Below are positions 1-12,600 of a stretch of 64,000 nucleotides of DNA, piece after piece. Each line of letters opens with the position of its first letter. The first letter of the stretch is position 1. The DNA comes from Klebsormidium nitens. Its lineage: Eukaryota; Streptophyta; Klebsormidiophyceae; Klebsormidiales; Klebsormidiaceae. The DNA is taken from contig DF237343.1 of NCBI GenBank assembly GCA_000708835.1, positions 1-64,000 of the forward strand, read 5' to 3'. The notes beneath the pieces are model-generated. The model was given only the letters and a program-made list of their open reading frames with translations. It ran no database searches and was not told the DNA's origin. The position numbers and the translations under genes are program-made.

Positions 1-1962
1 AATCTGGGCCGTAAAAATAATGCCATTCAACAGATGGTGAACCCCATGTGCAGGTTGCATGTTGCAAACTTTCATGGACGTGACTGGCTGTCATCACGCG
101 CGGCGAATTGGGACGCAAATCATTGACGCGCGCGGCGCGCCCAAACTTTGAAATTCTTGAACTTATCGGATCAATGCCGCAAAACGGACAGATGTCAGAA
201 ACTGGCCGCCTTGTGATTTCGACTTTTCGGACACCCCACCGTGCCCACCGTCTGCATGAAATGATCGGAAGGTAACCGTACCGCGTCGACGGTACAGACT
301 CCAGAGGTCGGAAGGTATGTACGCCGCTAGGTACCTCGCCAGGCAACCGGGCACTCACAGTGACATTAGGGTTAAGTCACAACGTAGTGATCAATCGTGT
401 CACGCCACGTACTCCCTCCGACGGTTTGTCGGTTTGTTAGGGCCCCGTTAGGGCTACACCCCTTCCCTGTGACTGCTCCCAGATTAGGTCCCGATTAGGT
501 TCCCACTAGGTACTCCATTTAATAACGGCTAAGCCATTGTTCTTGCTAGGGTTTTGTTGTGTTAGACAGTTAGGGCTACCCCGGGCCCGACTGTTGCCAC
601 TGCTGAAACAAAGCCTGGTACCGCTGTTTGAAAGCTCCACCATCCGACGTCCGAAAAAAATGTAAGGAGTTCACGCGGCGGAGGAGTTCACAAGTTTTGT
701 AAGTTTTGTACTGGAAAAGCGTGAGTGGTGGCGCCTGGCCCGCTGAAGGCTCCCGTCACGGCAGTGTCCCCAATGATATGCTGCGGCACGAGCTGAAGAG
801 GACCGAGTCATGCAAGCCGTGAAGCCGACGTGAAGACGACCAAGTACCTAATCCGACCGGGATCCGCCCACTGCGTGCGGGCTGCTTGCCTACGATGACT
901 CGGTCCCTTGAGTCATTCCGACCGTCGGGCGATCAGGCGACTCATCGAGCCTGAGACCCAAGTTTGGTTGCCGGTTGGTGGTCAGTTCGAATCCTCGATC
1001 GATGATAGCCTCCTCCGTAAGTGCGCACGGTGACTCGGCGCTCTGTGGGCGGCCGGCCTTGAGAGTCACGGATGAGAGCCAATTCCGAGGAGATCGGAGG
1101 CATCACAAGTGCATTACAATTGCTGCGGTATTATAGGCAGCGCGTCTCGGTCGGCTTGCATTGGAGTTTGGCCAGCCTGAGCAATCCATCACTAAGTAGC
1201 TAGAAGGGAGCTAGAGCCGCGGCACGACTTAGCAGTATACATCCGGAGCAGATGTGAGGCCAGTCGACTGCTAGATAGGCGTTGTATTGAAGGTTTCGGT
1301 GGTATATATATAGGCCGCGAAGTCGGATCTCAATTCAAGGCCGGCGGCCGTGCTTCCGTTCGTGTATGGTCATGTGCATTGACACCTGAGGTGCTTTATA
1401 TAGCACTCACTTCGATCCACTTCTGATGCATTGAGCAATGTCCGAGCTTGGCCTTGAACGCATGTTGCGTTGGATATCGATGAGAATATATATATATGTT
1501 GAAGTCAACGATTAATATTGTCTTCGTTTTTGATACCTACCGCGGTACCATGGACACAAAAGTAAAACGCAACGATCGCATGAGCAGTGTTGGGCCGGGC
1601 CCATGCACCTCGGACATACATATGTCTCAGTGATCCATGTTTCTTGCATTGGGGCGGAAAGCTTATAGGGGGGGGGGACATCTTTCTTATACATAGTAAA
1701 TGTGACCCTTCTAGAAATAACTTTCCGGTGAAACTTCAACAAAGAAATATTGAACAGCACTACTTAGTATCCCAACCTGTTGCGGCCGAACGTGGTCATT
1801 GCAGTCCAGCCTGCGAATGCAAAGGCCCCGAGTAATTGCAACAAAAGAGCTTTGCTATCTGCCATCGGCTGGGTTACATCCATGACTCCATTGTAAGCAA
1901 ATTGATGTGAAGCCTATATGCATACCTATTGCCATGATGACATTTGTCTTTACTTTTAACTT
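1..1962. other. Gene-free left flank
   Basis: No convincing exon is visible here. The stretch contains a loose cluster of TTAGGG hexamers between about 366 and 580, TATA-like AT runs near 1303-1314 and 1486-1498, and a run of about nine or ten G near 1670. Part of it is the 3' flank of the minus-strand methyltransferase that ends at 1963. Nothing else can be assigned. Confidence 0.5.
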
Positions 1963-4900
1963 TCAACGTCTGAAAGAGATTGTGTACGACCTTTTTCTCG
2001 AGGACCATCTTTCATCCGTTCGACCAATCTGACTTCCACTAAGTTTTGAGATATTGAAGCGCGCGAATGCACTTACGATGCAACATGACTCCGCACTCGC
2101 CCTGCTTCCACGGGGTTCTCCTGTTGACTTGTTACAATCGAAACAAGTATCGCAACTTGGAGGAACGAGAGCTTGAGGCACACCAGACTCTTTTGCCAGG
2201 TCGAGGCAATATTCAGAATCGCTATCAATCTTTTCGGACTTGAAGGATCTTCGAATGCTTTTGCATCCATTTTCGTCAGACAAAACCCCAAGTTTAGTCA
2301 AGTGACATTCCTGCGACCTGTTTGTTGGTCCAGCTTCACACGTGAACATGTTGCAACCGTCACTCTGTTGACAATAGTCGTCTGCTTTTACACCCCAAGT
2401 CAACCATGGATGGCCGCATATGCCTCCGTCCTGGCGAAGCAACGGAGCGTTCCATCAGGAAGACTGAATTTTCGAACATCCTAATTATGCAAGACAAGGA
2501 CTCCCATAACAAAGAGGGACTGTAAGCCAGCGTTGCGTCTTTGAACTCGTCTTCAGAATCCTTGGTTGAGTGAGTGAGCTGACGGCCGTTCCGACTTATT
2601 GAAACGGGATGTTCTTAAGGACCTAAAATTACTGTTGATGTTGCAGCAGGCAAACCACAGGGACAAGTCCAACAAGCGAGTCATGAGAATGCAACCTTTC
2701 CCGTCCCTTCACAATCTGCCACTCGATTGTCTACTTGATATTGTCGGAGCCCGTTTGAAGCATAGCTATTGAGCTTTTGGAATCAATCCGCTCATACGAG
2801 CCAATCCGGCCAAGCCGCGTCGCCACCTTCCGAACAGCGCTAATGCTCGTTCATCTCGTGGAATGTCTCACGCTGCTTCTCAGGAAATGACCTCGAAATG
2901 CTTCGCCAACTCAGGAGAGGAAGAATCAGGACAAGCTCGGGCAGATTACGCACCTTTTCTCCAATCAAAAGGTACTCGAGCACGCTGTCCGTCCTGCGAA
3001 TTTCTGCGGTCCAGTCGACACCCAAGGGCTGCGATGAATGACCTGAAGGTCTCAGCGGTTGTACAAGAAGGACGCCATTTTGAGTAGCGTGATCCCATAG
3101 AGTGGCATCCGAGTTGAAATAAGGGCAAAATCAATTGGAGAATCAGTAGGGGAGAGGGACCCGTTTTGAATATGTAATATTCCGTTGCTAGACAACTGGT
3201 CGACCTTAATAAGAGTAGGCACTGAAGCTTGACGTTCTGAACTAGAAAGGATTGGGACACGGCCGTCGGCAATGCTCTCGGGACACTGCCTTATAGTCGT
3301 TGCCGGATGGATGCAGGGGCAACTGCCCTGTTGTCAATGGAAGGCATACGTTTCGGGGCGATTAAAAATAGAGGGTATCGTGAAGCCGGAAGAGCCCAAA
3401 AAGCCTACGCCTGCACTGCCTTTCCCGTGGGTCCGGGTTTTCGGGCCCATGTGAGGAGGTACGTTGACCATTCCGGAGGTCCGCTTCCAAGCACCGAACC
3501 CAGAAGCAAGCTATTACTGCAGCGTGCATCAACTGGGAACCTGCCCAACCGCAGGCAACGCACAACGGAAGGGCATGATCATAGCATCTGCACGGTCCGT
3601 CTAGTTCAAACCTCTGTCAACAAGGTACCGAACAGAAAAAGCCAGCCCATAGTTCCATTTTGTGAAGAAGGCAGAACGCTCTGCTGTCTTCAAATCAAGC
3701 ATACCTTTCAGACGAGTTGAAAGTCCTGTCCGCGCTTTACCTGCCAGCAGGCAATCACGATATGGGGCTGCTCTGCTGCGAGGGCCTCCACTGCGTCTTG
3801 CTCGTGCACCTCGTGTCCGTACGGCTGGCCTGATGCCAGGCCCCGCTGTCCGCTGTCCGTGGCGACGATTTCAAAGACCGGTTCCTAAGGGCAGCGAGAA
3901 ACAGGGGTGAGAAAAATCCGGACCGAAAAGGGGACCGGAATTCTGAGCATAAGACGAACATAACGGATGGCTCAAGAACACTGATTGCCTGGTTTCAAGA
4001 ATCAGGGAGCGGCACTTCAGAAAGCGAGCATGACCATAGAAGAGAGGCAAACACAAACACGGTCAATCTGAGATGAAAGTTGGAAGGACCCTCCGTTTGC
4101 ATCTCAGGTAGTTGTGAAGAAAAAAAGCGAGTCACGGGGTTCAGACGGTCTCGTCTTTCCAAATCATTTTCCCGTGGGCTATACTGCCAAGAGCAATGTT
4201 AGGAAAGCAGAAGCTACACCATTGAAACACCTATGATTATCCGTTGCACGCAGTGACTTCACGAATAGCGTCATCTGCATTGGCTCAGTCATCAGTCGTC
4301 TCCTCAGAGCATCCCAACCGTCTTACCAGTGAATCTGGTCAGCAATAAGCCACTTTCCTGGTCTTATTGTTGTCAGGCTGTTCCGAAGCGACTTGCTTAT
4401 CAACCAATGCAAACGAGAAATGGACAAGAAAGCCATGAAGTCTGTACGAAAATAGACGACAAGCTCTTACCTTGCTTGCCTCCCCAGGCATTGGCTCCAG
4501 AAGCAGCCGCAGGTAATGAGAGAGACGCCCATCACCCGCCCCCACTTCTAATACTTTCACCCGCGGCAGGCGGTAAACAGCTGCTCGTTCTCTGCATGGA
4601 TCAGGGGGTTCATCTTATTCTACGCTTTTTGGAAGGCTACAAAGGATGCCCATTTCTGTTGGCTGCTCTGTAGGCTGCCTCTTAACTATACAATGGTTGG
4701 AGAAATTGCCAGCAGAGCGGCATAGGAGGTTTGTCGATATTGTGGTGCTTTAGATACGAATCCTTTTTTTCCATGGGAGTAACAGAAGAAGAATACTGGC
4801 CAGTTACAACCAAGACGCAGGGGCAAAGGTTTGCTGAAGTTATGCATCCAACGGTAGCCCCCCAAGGCGATCGAAAGAATGCACGAGAGTGGCACTGTTA

Positions 4901-5734
4901 AATACTGTCTGCAGGATGAAGATGCGGGCTCCACTTGGCCTAGTTTGAGGCCCACTGCTGACGCCATGCCTCGGCAGAGACAGGTCTTGAACCGCCTTTT
5001 GTCCCCGCTTTCTCTAAGAACTTCAGCAGGACCTAGATTGTATTGCTGCTCTTCTTTCTGCCACTACAGAAGCTTGTCAACCAGTCCTCATGTATGCCAC
5101 TCACCGTAGATAGGCTGCCAAGCCGTGTACAAACTCCCGTGTGAACACTTCGTACTGCACGTGCGTTCCTTCCGGCAACCTCCCCTCAACATAGGAGTGC
5201 CAGCAGTGGCAGTGCAGGCAGGAGCACCAAACAGTCCCATCTGCATTCACCTGGAGATTGGAACTGGGCCATACTGACATGATCATGATCGGTGTGGCTT
5301 CTCAAACATAATAGAGTGCCAGAGCCAACATGTAGGAAGACCCATACCGATACGAAATCTGCAGATCACAGGTTGTTAAAATCAAGAGTTGTGCCAAGCG
5401 GAATAGTGAGGGCCAAATGCTCTTTGAAATACATCAGAAGAGAGGAGCAACGTGAGCTCTGACAGGTTTGGACGGAATTGCATCTGCATTTGTTGTTAAG
5501 GTCGTGAATGCCACTCCCTCATCAGCAGGAAAGAAGCAGACTACAGGCATAACCTGGAATCACCTAGGGAGCTTAGCTGCTCACCTGAGGATTGCACAAT
5601 CCGTCAATTTCGTAGAGCCCAAACCTTGCGACAATGCTCGCGTGCGTGGGCAGTTCATCTAGAGCCGACATTTGCTCATGGCAGTCCTGCATCTTAGTTT
5701 CATCGCATGCATTGGCAACGCCTGAAGAGCTCAT
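1963..5734 (-). CDS. SAM-dependent methyltransferase, 6 exons
   Basis: Predicted 367-residue class I (Rossmann) methyltransferase of unknown substrate. Exons on the minus strand are 5734-5585, 5250-5105, 4591-4471, 3884-3741, 3028-2954 and 2430-1963; all junctions are GT-AG and phases agree. Motif I is VLEVGAGDG (about residues 112-120). The acidic end of strand 2 is IVATDS (about 145-150), followed by HIVIACWQ and then PLGVDWT (about 188-194), where an intron separates the two blocks. The C-terminal exon starts with CGHPWLTWG and continues as an unusual 140-residue cysteine-rich tail. Exon 2 has a second Cys/His cluster (CSCLHCHCWH). An in-frame stop precedes the ATG at 5734, which supports this start. 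The gene is divergent from the transferrin gene. The substrate cannot be told from sequence; the Cys clusters could bind metal, but that is inference. Confidence 0.8.
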
Positions 5735-6652
5735 AAGAACGTCGTGCTCAGCTCAGTCGAAAGTGCAAAGTGGACTGCTGAATCTTCCTCCTCGTTCTCC
5801 TGGCTTGGAGACGTCTTTTCTGCGCCTCAAATGCAATGAATAGTCATCAGTTTGCTACAACTAAATACAAGCTTTGCTGTGCCCAATGCACATTGCTGCA
5901 GGTCAGTACATTCCTGCATGACATTGAGAGCAGCTAAACCAGGAGTCCGAAAAGTTGGTTAGTCTTGGAAACCCGAGACTTGGAGCCCTCAGTTCCTCAC
6001 CAGCGCCCTCTGATACAATCCTAACCGGGCGCCGGACCGCAACAAAACCTTGTTTCGAGTGTTCAAACCCTAATCTGGACGAGGAAGGCTTCAGCGAGGT
6101 CAACGATTTGCATAATCTGCTTCTTGAACCTCAGGCTTGTGAAGCGCTACTCAAATGTGATTCACACCTCTGGAAGCAGAGGACACGGTCCATGATGGCG
6201 TTCAGGGAAAGCAGATCGACTTGGCACAATTCGTTGAAGGGGCAGCATTGGAGTCTATGTGGAAAGGAAGACACTGCAAGAAACAGGATACTGTCTGTAC
6301 CGAATGCAAGGACGAGGGCATGGGCAGTGCTTCACGGAGGAACATGCCCCTACAGGGCATGCTTTGACTTCCAAAGTACTGAGGGTTTGAAGCAGGATCC
6401 ATCAAAGTGTTGGAAAGGCTGCATTCCGGCAGACTGCAGATGGTTTATTTCTGATTCACGTAACTTGCGCCAGATTCAAATCCAAAGAGCCCCATTTGCC
6501 AGGAAGGGCAGGTGTCGTTTGCGGACCCCATTAGGGATCACGTACGGCCAACAAGTTTCTCTGAGCAATCGTTTTGCGCCCAGACTGGTTTGGTAAGACG
6601 ACATGTACCGCTAAGGTCACGGAGACCGCGAGCAAGATTGGGCACATTCATA
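5735..6652. promoter_or_regulatory. Divergent intergenic region, methyltransferase / transferrin
   Basis: This 918-bp gap lies between the two start codons and must hold both 5' UTRs and promoters. A long plus-strand open frame (5955-6596) crosses it but matches nothing I recognise and lacks a clear splice link to either gene. No strong TATA box was seen. Confidence 0.45.
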
Positions 6653-9600
6653 ATGGCTCTCAGATGGGGCAGGCAAATCCAGGCTGTTGTGCTCCTGGTA
6701 CTGGTGCTGATGCAAGCAGCCTCGTTCGTCCGAGGTGGGCCTACAAAACTTTCTGGAACGAACCACAGATTAGCAGGATTTGAACTGAACTTCCCGTCAA
6801 CTGTTGTTCTGTTTGAAAATTGCGCGACCTTCCCCTTAAGCTTGCTGGTTGTGTTCGGTGTCAGGACCTTGAAGTGAATAGCGCCAGACAAGTTCGTACA
6901 TCTGCATTCAATGAAATCATCAATGTCAACGGTCACGTGGTGAACTGAGCAGCAACTTCCAAGAACACAGTTGATCATCTATACACTCTGGCCATCAATG
7001 CCGGTCGGTAGATGCCCTGCTTCAAAGGACCTTTCTGAGAATTCTCATAGCACTGCCAAACGAGGGTTCCTGATCAGGTTGGATAATCTGGTATGAGCGC
7101 CACAAATCAGAGTTGCCACTGAACAGCTGAGGCAGAGCACGAGCTTTTGAATACTGCTTCCATTGGTCCAGGAGAACTTTGAAAGGATCCGGGAATGCTG
7201 TTTTCTGTTATCCAAAAGTTCAAAATGCTGTGAAGTTCTCACAATCTCGTAGGACTTTGGGCAAGAAGGAAAAGGCATAAACCCCAGCGGCAACTTTTTC
7301 AAAAGCTCCTTAGTGGAAGGGAACCCCGAGCATAAGCATTTTTGATCCTATCCAAATTCTTGAAAACTGCCAGTGACTCCAAGGTAATTGATTACAAAGA
7401 CATGAAAGGACGTACTCCTAAAACATTTTGCATGGGCAACAATCGAGCCGACTACAGAACAAGCATTCTGGCGAAAGTCCACAGGTCCAAGAAGCACTCT
7501 GATCTCTTCAGCCCCTGATTTTGCTACAGGCCAAAGTAACGTGCGGCTGTGCGTGGTTGGCCCAGACGAACTCAAGCAGTGTGAGAAGCTGTTAGCAGTT
7601 CTGGCAGCATCGCCGGGCAAACCCAGCTGGATCTGGTAAGGCCATCAAAAGCCGTGGGCCACTGAGAGCCGTACTCATATCTGAGAGGTCGTTCCACTCC
7701 TCTGTTTGGTCGAGTGTCTATTCGCCCCTGTTAGGATCTCTCACTCAAGCTGACGGCTGACCAAGCAGCTCGTTTGAGTTGAACAAGTTGGAACAAGAAG
7801 CGCAACTACAAACGGGGCTTCTGCAGAATTGAACCTCCAATCCTTTTCATCCCTGGATTCGGAGCTTTGCTTGACTGGTAGACTCCGATGACATGCCGTC
7901 CGACTCTGCTGACGTCACTCCCCCAGCTTGCTGACATCATCAGCCCTGTCTTCTGCGCAGCGTGCAGGAGAACGACCGCGAGGGGTGCGTTCTGGCGGTG
8001 GGCAACAGCGTGGCAGATACCATGGTGGCCGCGCCGGGGGACATTGTACACGCATACCTGCAGTTCGGCATGCGCGCAGCACTTGCCGAGGTATGGCAAT
8101 CCCTTGCGCTTTCTTTTGAGACTTCTGATGCAGAGGTACAGCGTCGAGACTTCTGGTCCGAAACGTCAAACGTCCAGGGGCAGGATGTGTTCGCTTTTGC
8201 CTTCTGGGGGCAGGACGTGCGATTGCAGCTGTTTCGCCTCTTTCTAAGACCCACTATTGCCCGGTGCCCCGTCCTTTGAATGGGCGACAGGAATCTGCTA
8301 TCATTTTAAGGAAAGAATTTCTTGTGCGAGTGCTCACTCAGACCCCATCCACCCCAAAGTTCCCAACCAGAGTTTGTTTTACAACTTTGCCACTCAAGTA
8401 AAACCTTGCGCCCCACGAACCTCCTTCATGTGTAGCCTGTCAAGCGCTTCAGCATACTAGTTGACTGCCTAATTCCAAAGCTCTGCTGAAACCATGCCTG
8501 GTGCTCCGTCCTCTTTCCAACCAACGACCCTTTGCATTTAATGCAAAGTCTTGTAAAAAGGATGACATGCATCAACTTCCGTGTGCTAAATGGGGATAAG
8601 ATGATCTATAAGCACCTACAATCTTCGCAACCGGTGTCTTCTCCCAGATCCTTCTCTATAACGCTTTGTCACACCGTGTCTTCCAGAAGCGCTAATTCAT
8701 GCCACGTGTCACCCCCAGGTCTACTCCCCGAGCCCCTCCTTTGCTGACGTGGCAATCGTGGACAAGGCGCTATGCGACGCCCAGCCCAACTTGAGCCTCG
8801 CCGACCTCGCGGGAAAGCGCGCCTGCTTTGCGGGCTACCGGGATGACGCCGGCTGGGATCTGCTGCTCGGGGTGCTCGTCGACAAAGGCATCCTCCAACC
8901 AGTGAGACGCTCGTTCTTGCCTCTTTTTCACATCCACTTTACGAATCCATAAACTGCAATTGTCCTGTTCCTTTCAGTCTGAAGTGCTCGTGAAAGGCGT
9001 TCACCTTTGACTCGTGCTCCGTCTGTTGGAGCTCGACATTTCGAAAGTGCCGAAACGGTTTACAGAACGACCCCGCACCGTTATCTACGACAAATGTCCG
9101 TCGTGGAAAGCGCCTTCTGGCTTCTGAAATGGGGGGGCCTTGTGTCTTGAGTTGTTCGTTGTTTACCTCTTGGAAATTAAGAGTTGCGAATCGTCGGCGA
9201 AGGGGTTGATTATTTGGTTTCTCGCTCTCGCGGTTTCCAACGCGTTTCTTCCTTTATGGTTCCTCTTTCGGACTGTTTCAGGCTTACGAAGAGTCCGAGA
9301 GGAACGTTTCCAAAACATAGAAACGTCACAACCCAGAGAAGCGCCTTCCATGCTATTGCGCTTCTGTACCGATGACCACGTGCCATACTTCTCTAGAATA
9401 CTTGTAGTAAGCTCAAGTTATAGTAAGGACGAACCTAACACTAAAAACCTAAACCCAAGGAATCACCCGCTCCGCACTCGTACCCACCCTAACCACCATA
9501 CTAAATGTACCCGTCCAGTACTATAACTTGAGCTTACTATTCCTACTCTAGAGAATGATTCACGTGCCCTTTCCGCAGGTGAACCAAGATCCGGCTGTTG

Positions 9601-12600
9601 CCAACGACATCGAGACGGTGGAAGCGTTCTTTTCCAAGGTGTGCGCTCCGGGGCCGGCCGACGGCGAGCGGGTGTGCTCTGGCTGCATCGGCGACTGCTC
9701 TACCGCGGTAAGCCACTTCTCGCCTCTTCGTGTTCTCAGCGACATTCCCATTTTTCCGACTTTTGATCATCTTTCGCTTGTCGGGCTTCGTTACTTTTTG
9801 GGATTTGAAGTTGCTTGTGTTCAGCCCTTTGTGGGCATGAGGTCGAGCCAAGTTGTTCAAGAACGAGCCACCCTCGTGGGGATTGGTGTCCCCTTTATTG
9901 AATGGGTTTCCAGCAGCAGTATGCACTTCCAAGTTTCGAAAATTGGGGGTTCAGCAGCTTTGAAATTCCTTCTATTATGCATCGTCTCATATGAGGTACT
10001 TTGCTGTTCAGGCGGACATTTACAGCGGTCAGGAGGGCGCCCTGCAGTGCGTCAGCGACAAGGCTGGTGACGTGGCCTTCCTGCGCAGCGACACGTTGCA
10101 GGCCTTCCAAGCCAACAACCTTGCCACGGGCCGCACGATCCGGGCTGCATCCGAGTTCAGGTGCGCTTCAAGCGTCCAGATTAAAGCTACAGCTAGCTTT
10201 CTCAGGCTTCGTCACTCTGTCTTTTGTCTCTGATCTTGAGAATTTATCTGTGTCTTGTTTCGCCCGTTCTGTTCTCCTTCCGTTTCCTCTCGTACTCCCA
10301 AGTTTTTCAGAATAACCGGAGGTCGTCAACCTCGACGACGACCCGTTTTCCACCTGTGACGTTTGACGTCGTCCGATTTGCAGTCGCCCCTGGCAAGGAT
10401 GCGAGGCGCCATACCCAGAAGCAAACTCACTCGAAGTTTGACCGGCCACGTCACCCCCCACCCATGACGTCACATCTTGACGTCATCCCCGGTCGCTGCC
10501 CGCAGGTATCTCTGCCCGGGGGGCGGCTGCCAGTCGCTGGACCAGGGCCTCAGCGGCTGCTATTTGGCGCCCATCCCGGCCTCCGCGCTGCTCACGCGCC
10601 GCTTCTACGACGCGTCTGCCATCCAGGCCACGCTGACGTCAGCAGCAGCTGACGCGGGCTTCCAGGTGCGTCAGCGACGATCGTCCGAGGATCTGCGCTC
10701 TCAAGCTGACGTTGCGTCTGACCGGAGTGGATTTGCGCTCAGGCGCGGAGATCTGCGGAAGCGTTTGGACAGGCTCCAAATCTTGAGAAACTGCAGCAGC
10801 ACTTACATTAGGATTGGTAAAGCGAAGCGTGAATCTCCGGCTGGAAAGTCCGAATACCCGGAACTCTCGCAATGTTTGGGGTCTCGAAAACAGAATATTC
10901 AAGGCTCACTTTGCGAACTAGCTTCAACTGAGACCAGTTTGAAAGCATTTGAATAGATAAGAAGCTGTTCTAGATGCATAATAGAGAAATAGAAAGCCGT
11001 TCTGATTCCATCATGTCTCACGACTCCATTTCCCTTTTTTTGCCAGGCGCTCTTCATGAACGGCTCCAACCCTGCCGGGCTCATCTTCTCCCCGGCCCTG
11101 TCGGGCTTCCAAACCGTCACCGCGACCCAGCTCGATTATGTCGGACCGGAGGCCCTGCGAGCCTACGAGGCCTTTGACACCATCGACGGCGCCCCGCTGC
11201 AGACGTCCCCACAGACCGGGGGCGGGGCGATAACAAACTTGGGTGAAGACTCTTTTGCACCTCTTACAGCTTCTCCCGACCAACCTGCCAGTTTTAGTGT
11301 CATCTAAGTTAGACTAGTTTCACTCAGCTACAGGCTGACTAAGTTACACAAATATTTTCCCTAAAACTAGCAGGTTGCTCGGAAGAAGCTGTACCGGTAG
11401 CGAGGTCCTATCACTTCAGTTGTTTGGAATGCTGAGACTCGCAATTTGAAGCGTGTTACGATGCAGGCGGAGCAGTTTCAGCGAAGCAGGCGTTGCCGTC
11501 TTTGAAGTCTTCAGTATAGTCGAGTTCGGGGGATGGTGATACGTCTAGCGACTGTAAGGCCCTGTGCTATGTAGTGGTGTTTCATGGCGACTTGTCCTTG
11601 ATCGTCTGGCCACAAGTCTAGTTGAAAGGTCCGAAATGGCTTAATTCAGTCGTTCTCCTAAGCTCTTCGGTCCAATTGCAGGAGGCTAGACAAAAGCGAA
11701 ATACTTCCGAAACTTCGAGATGTGATTGTGAGAGTGCATAACGGCAGTTCCAATCTTGCCGGTCTTATCGCTATTCCTTTAAACGGATTCTCAACCGACA
11801 TCACAAACGTTTCCCGCTCTTGATCGTGTCCGCAGTTCCCCCGCCGTACATCCTCAAATGGTGCACGACCTCCGAGGAGGAGCAAGCGGTGTGCCTCAGT
11901 ATGGCCGTCATTCTCAGGGTCAACGTCAACCCACATTACGTCTGGGGCTGGTAAGCGCCGCTCCTTGCCTCGTATTTTCGGACAACATCTGCTATTAACC
12001 AGAAGTGTAAACCAGATTTCAGGCAGGTCTACGCAGCGTGATTCGCTGCTGACCGTCAATAGAGTGAATAGATCTCAAGTGCCAGAAATCTTCTGTTTTT
12101 CGCAGTCCATCCATGTCCAACTTGAGCTCGCCGTCTCTTCTTTTGGGCATCCACGAGTCGTCCGTCAAGCGATTTGGATCTTTCAGCTACGACAGCGGAT
12201 TGCTGCATTCCTGTCCTTAAACTTGGTGCCGGTTGGAGGGAGATGAAAAACAAGAGACATCCGAACCACCGCTCCTCTAACAAACATGAAGCCTGATTCC
12301 AAGCCCCATCAGTCTAGGTGGGTACAATGCCTGGAAACAGAATAAGAATAGGTTGGCCGAAACCCGCTTTGTTAAACCCGCTCACGTTTAGAGTTGCAGT
12401 CGCCACGATCTCTTTTTACTTTGGTACCACCCGTCTCCAAGTTCAGACAATCTCTTCTTCTCGTTTGCATCAACAACCGTCCCTCAGGCATCTCAGGCCT
12501 TTGCAGCCACTCTCCGCCGCGCTTACATCTGAAGGCGGCAGCGCCGCGTCGGATACTTTCTTTCTATTCCCTCTTTCTCGTTCAGAATGCCTTCCGTCAG

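Noticed and set aside
960-1005. tRNA-like T-loop word gttcgaatcc
   Set aside because: The flanking bases cannot form a T-stem or an acceptor stem, so it is not a tRNA gene.
4925-5030. Possible extra methyltransferase exon reading LLKFLEKAGTKGGSR
   Set aside because: It can only be entered in phase 0, while the upstream exon ends in phase 2. Direct joining of 5105 to 4591 fits phase and the family pattern.
5955-6596. 213-codon plus-strand open frame between two divergent genes
   Set aside because: No domain, no splice partner and no continuity with the transferrin signal-peptide exon at 6653. Most likely chance within a promoter region.
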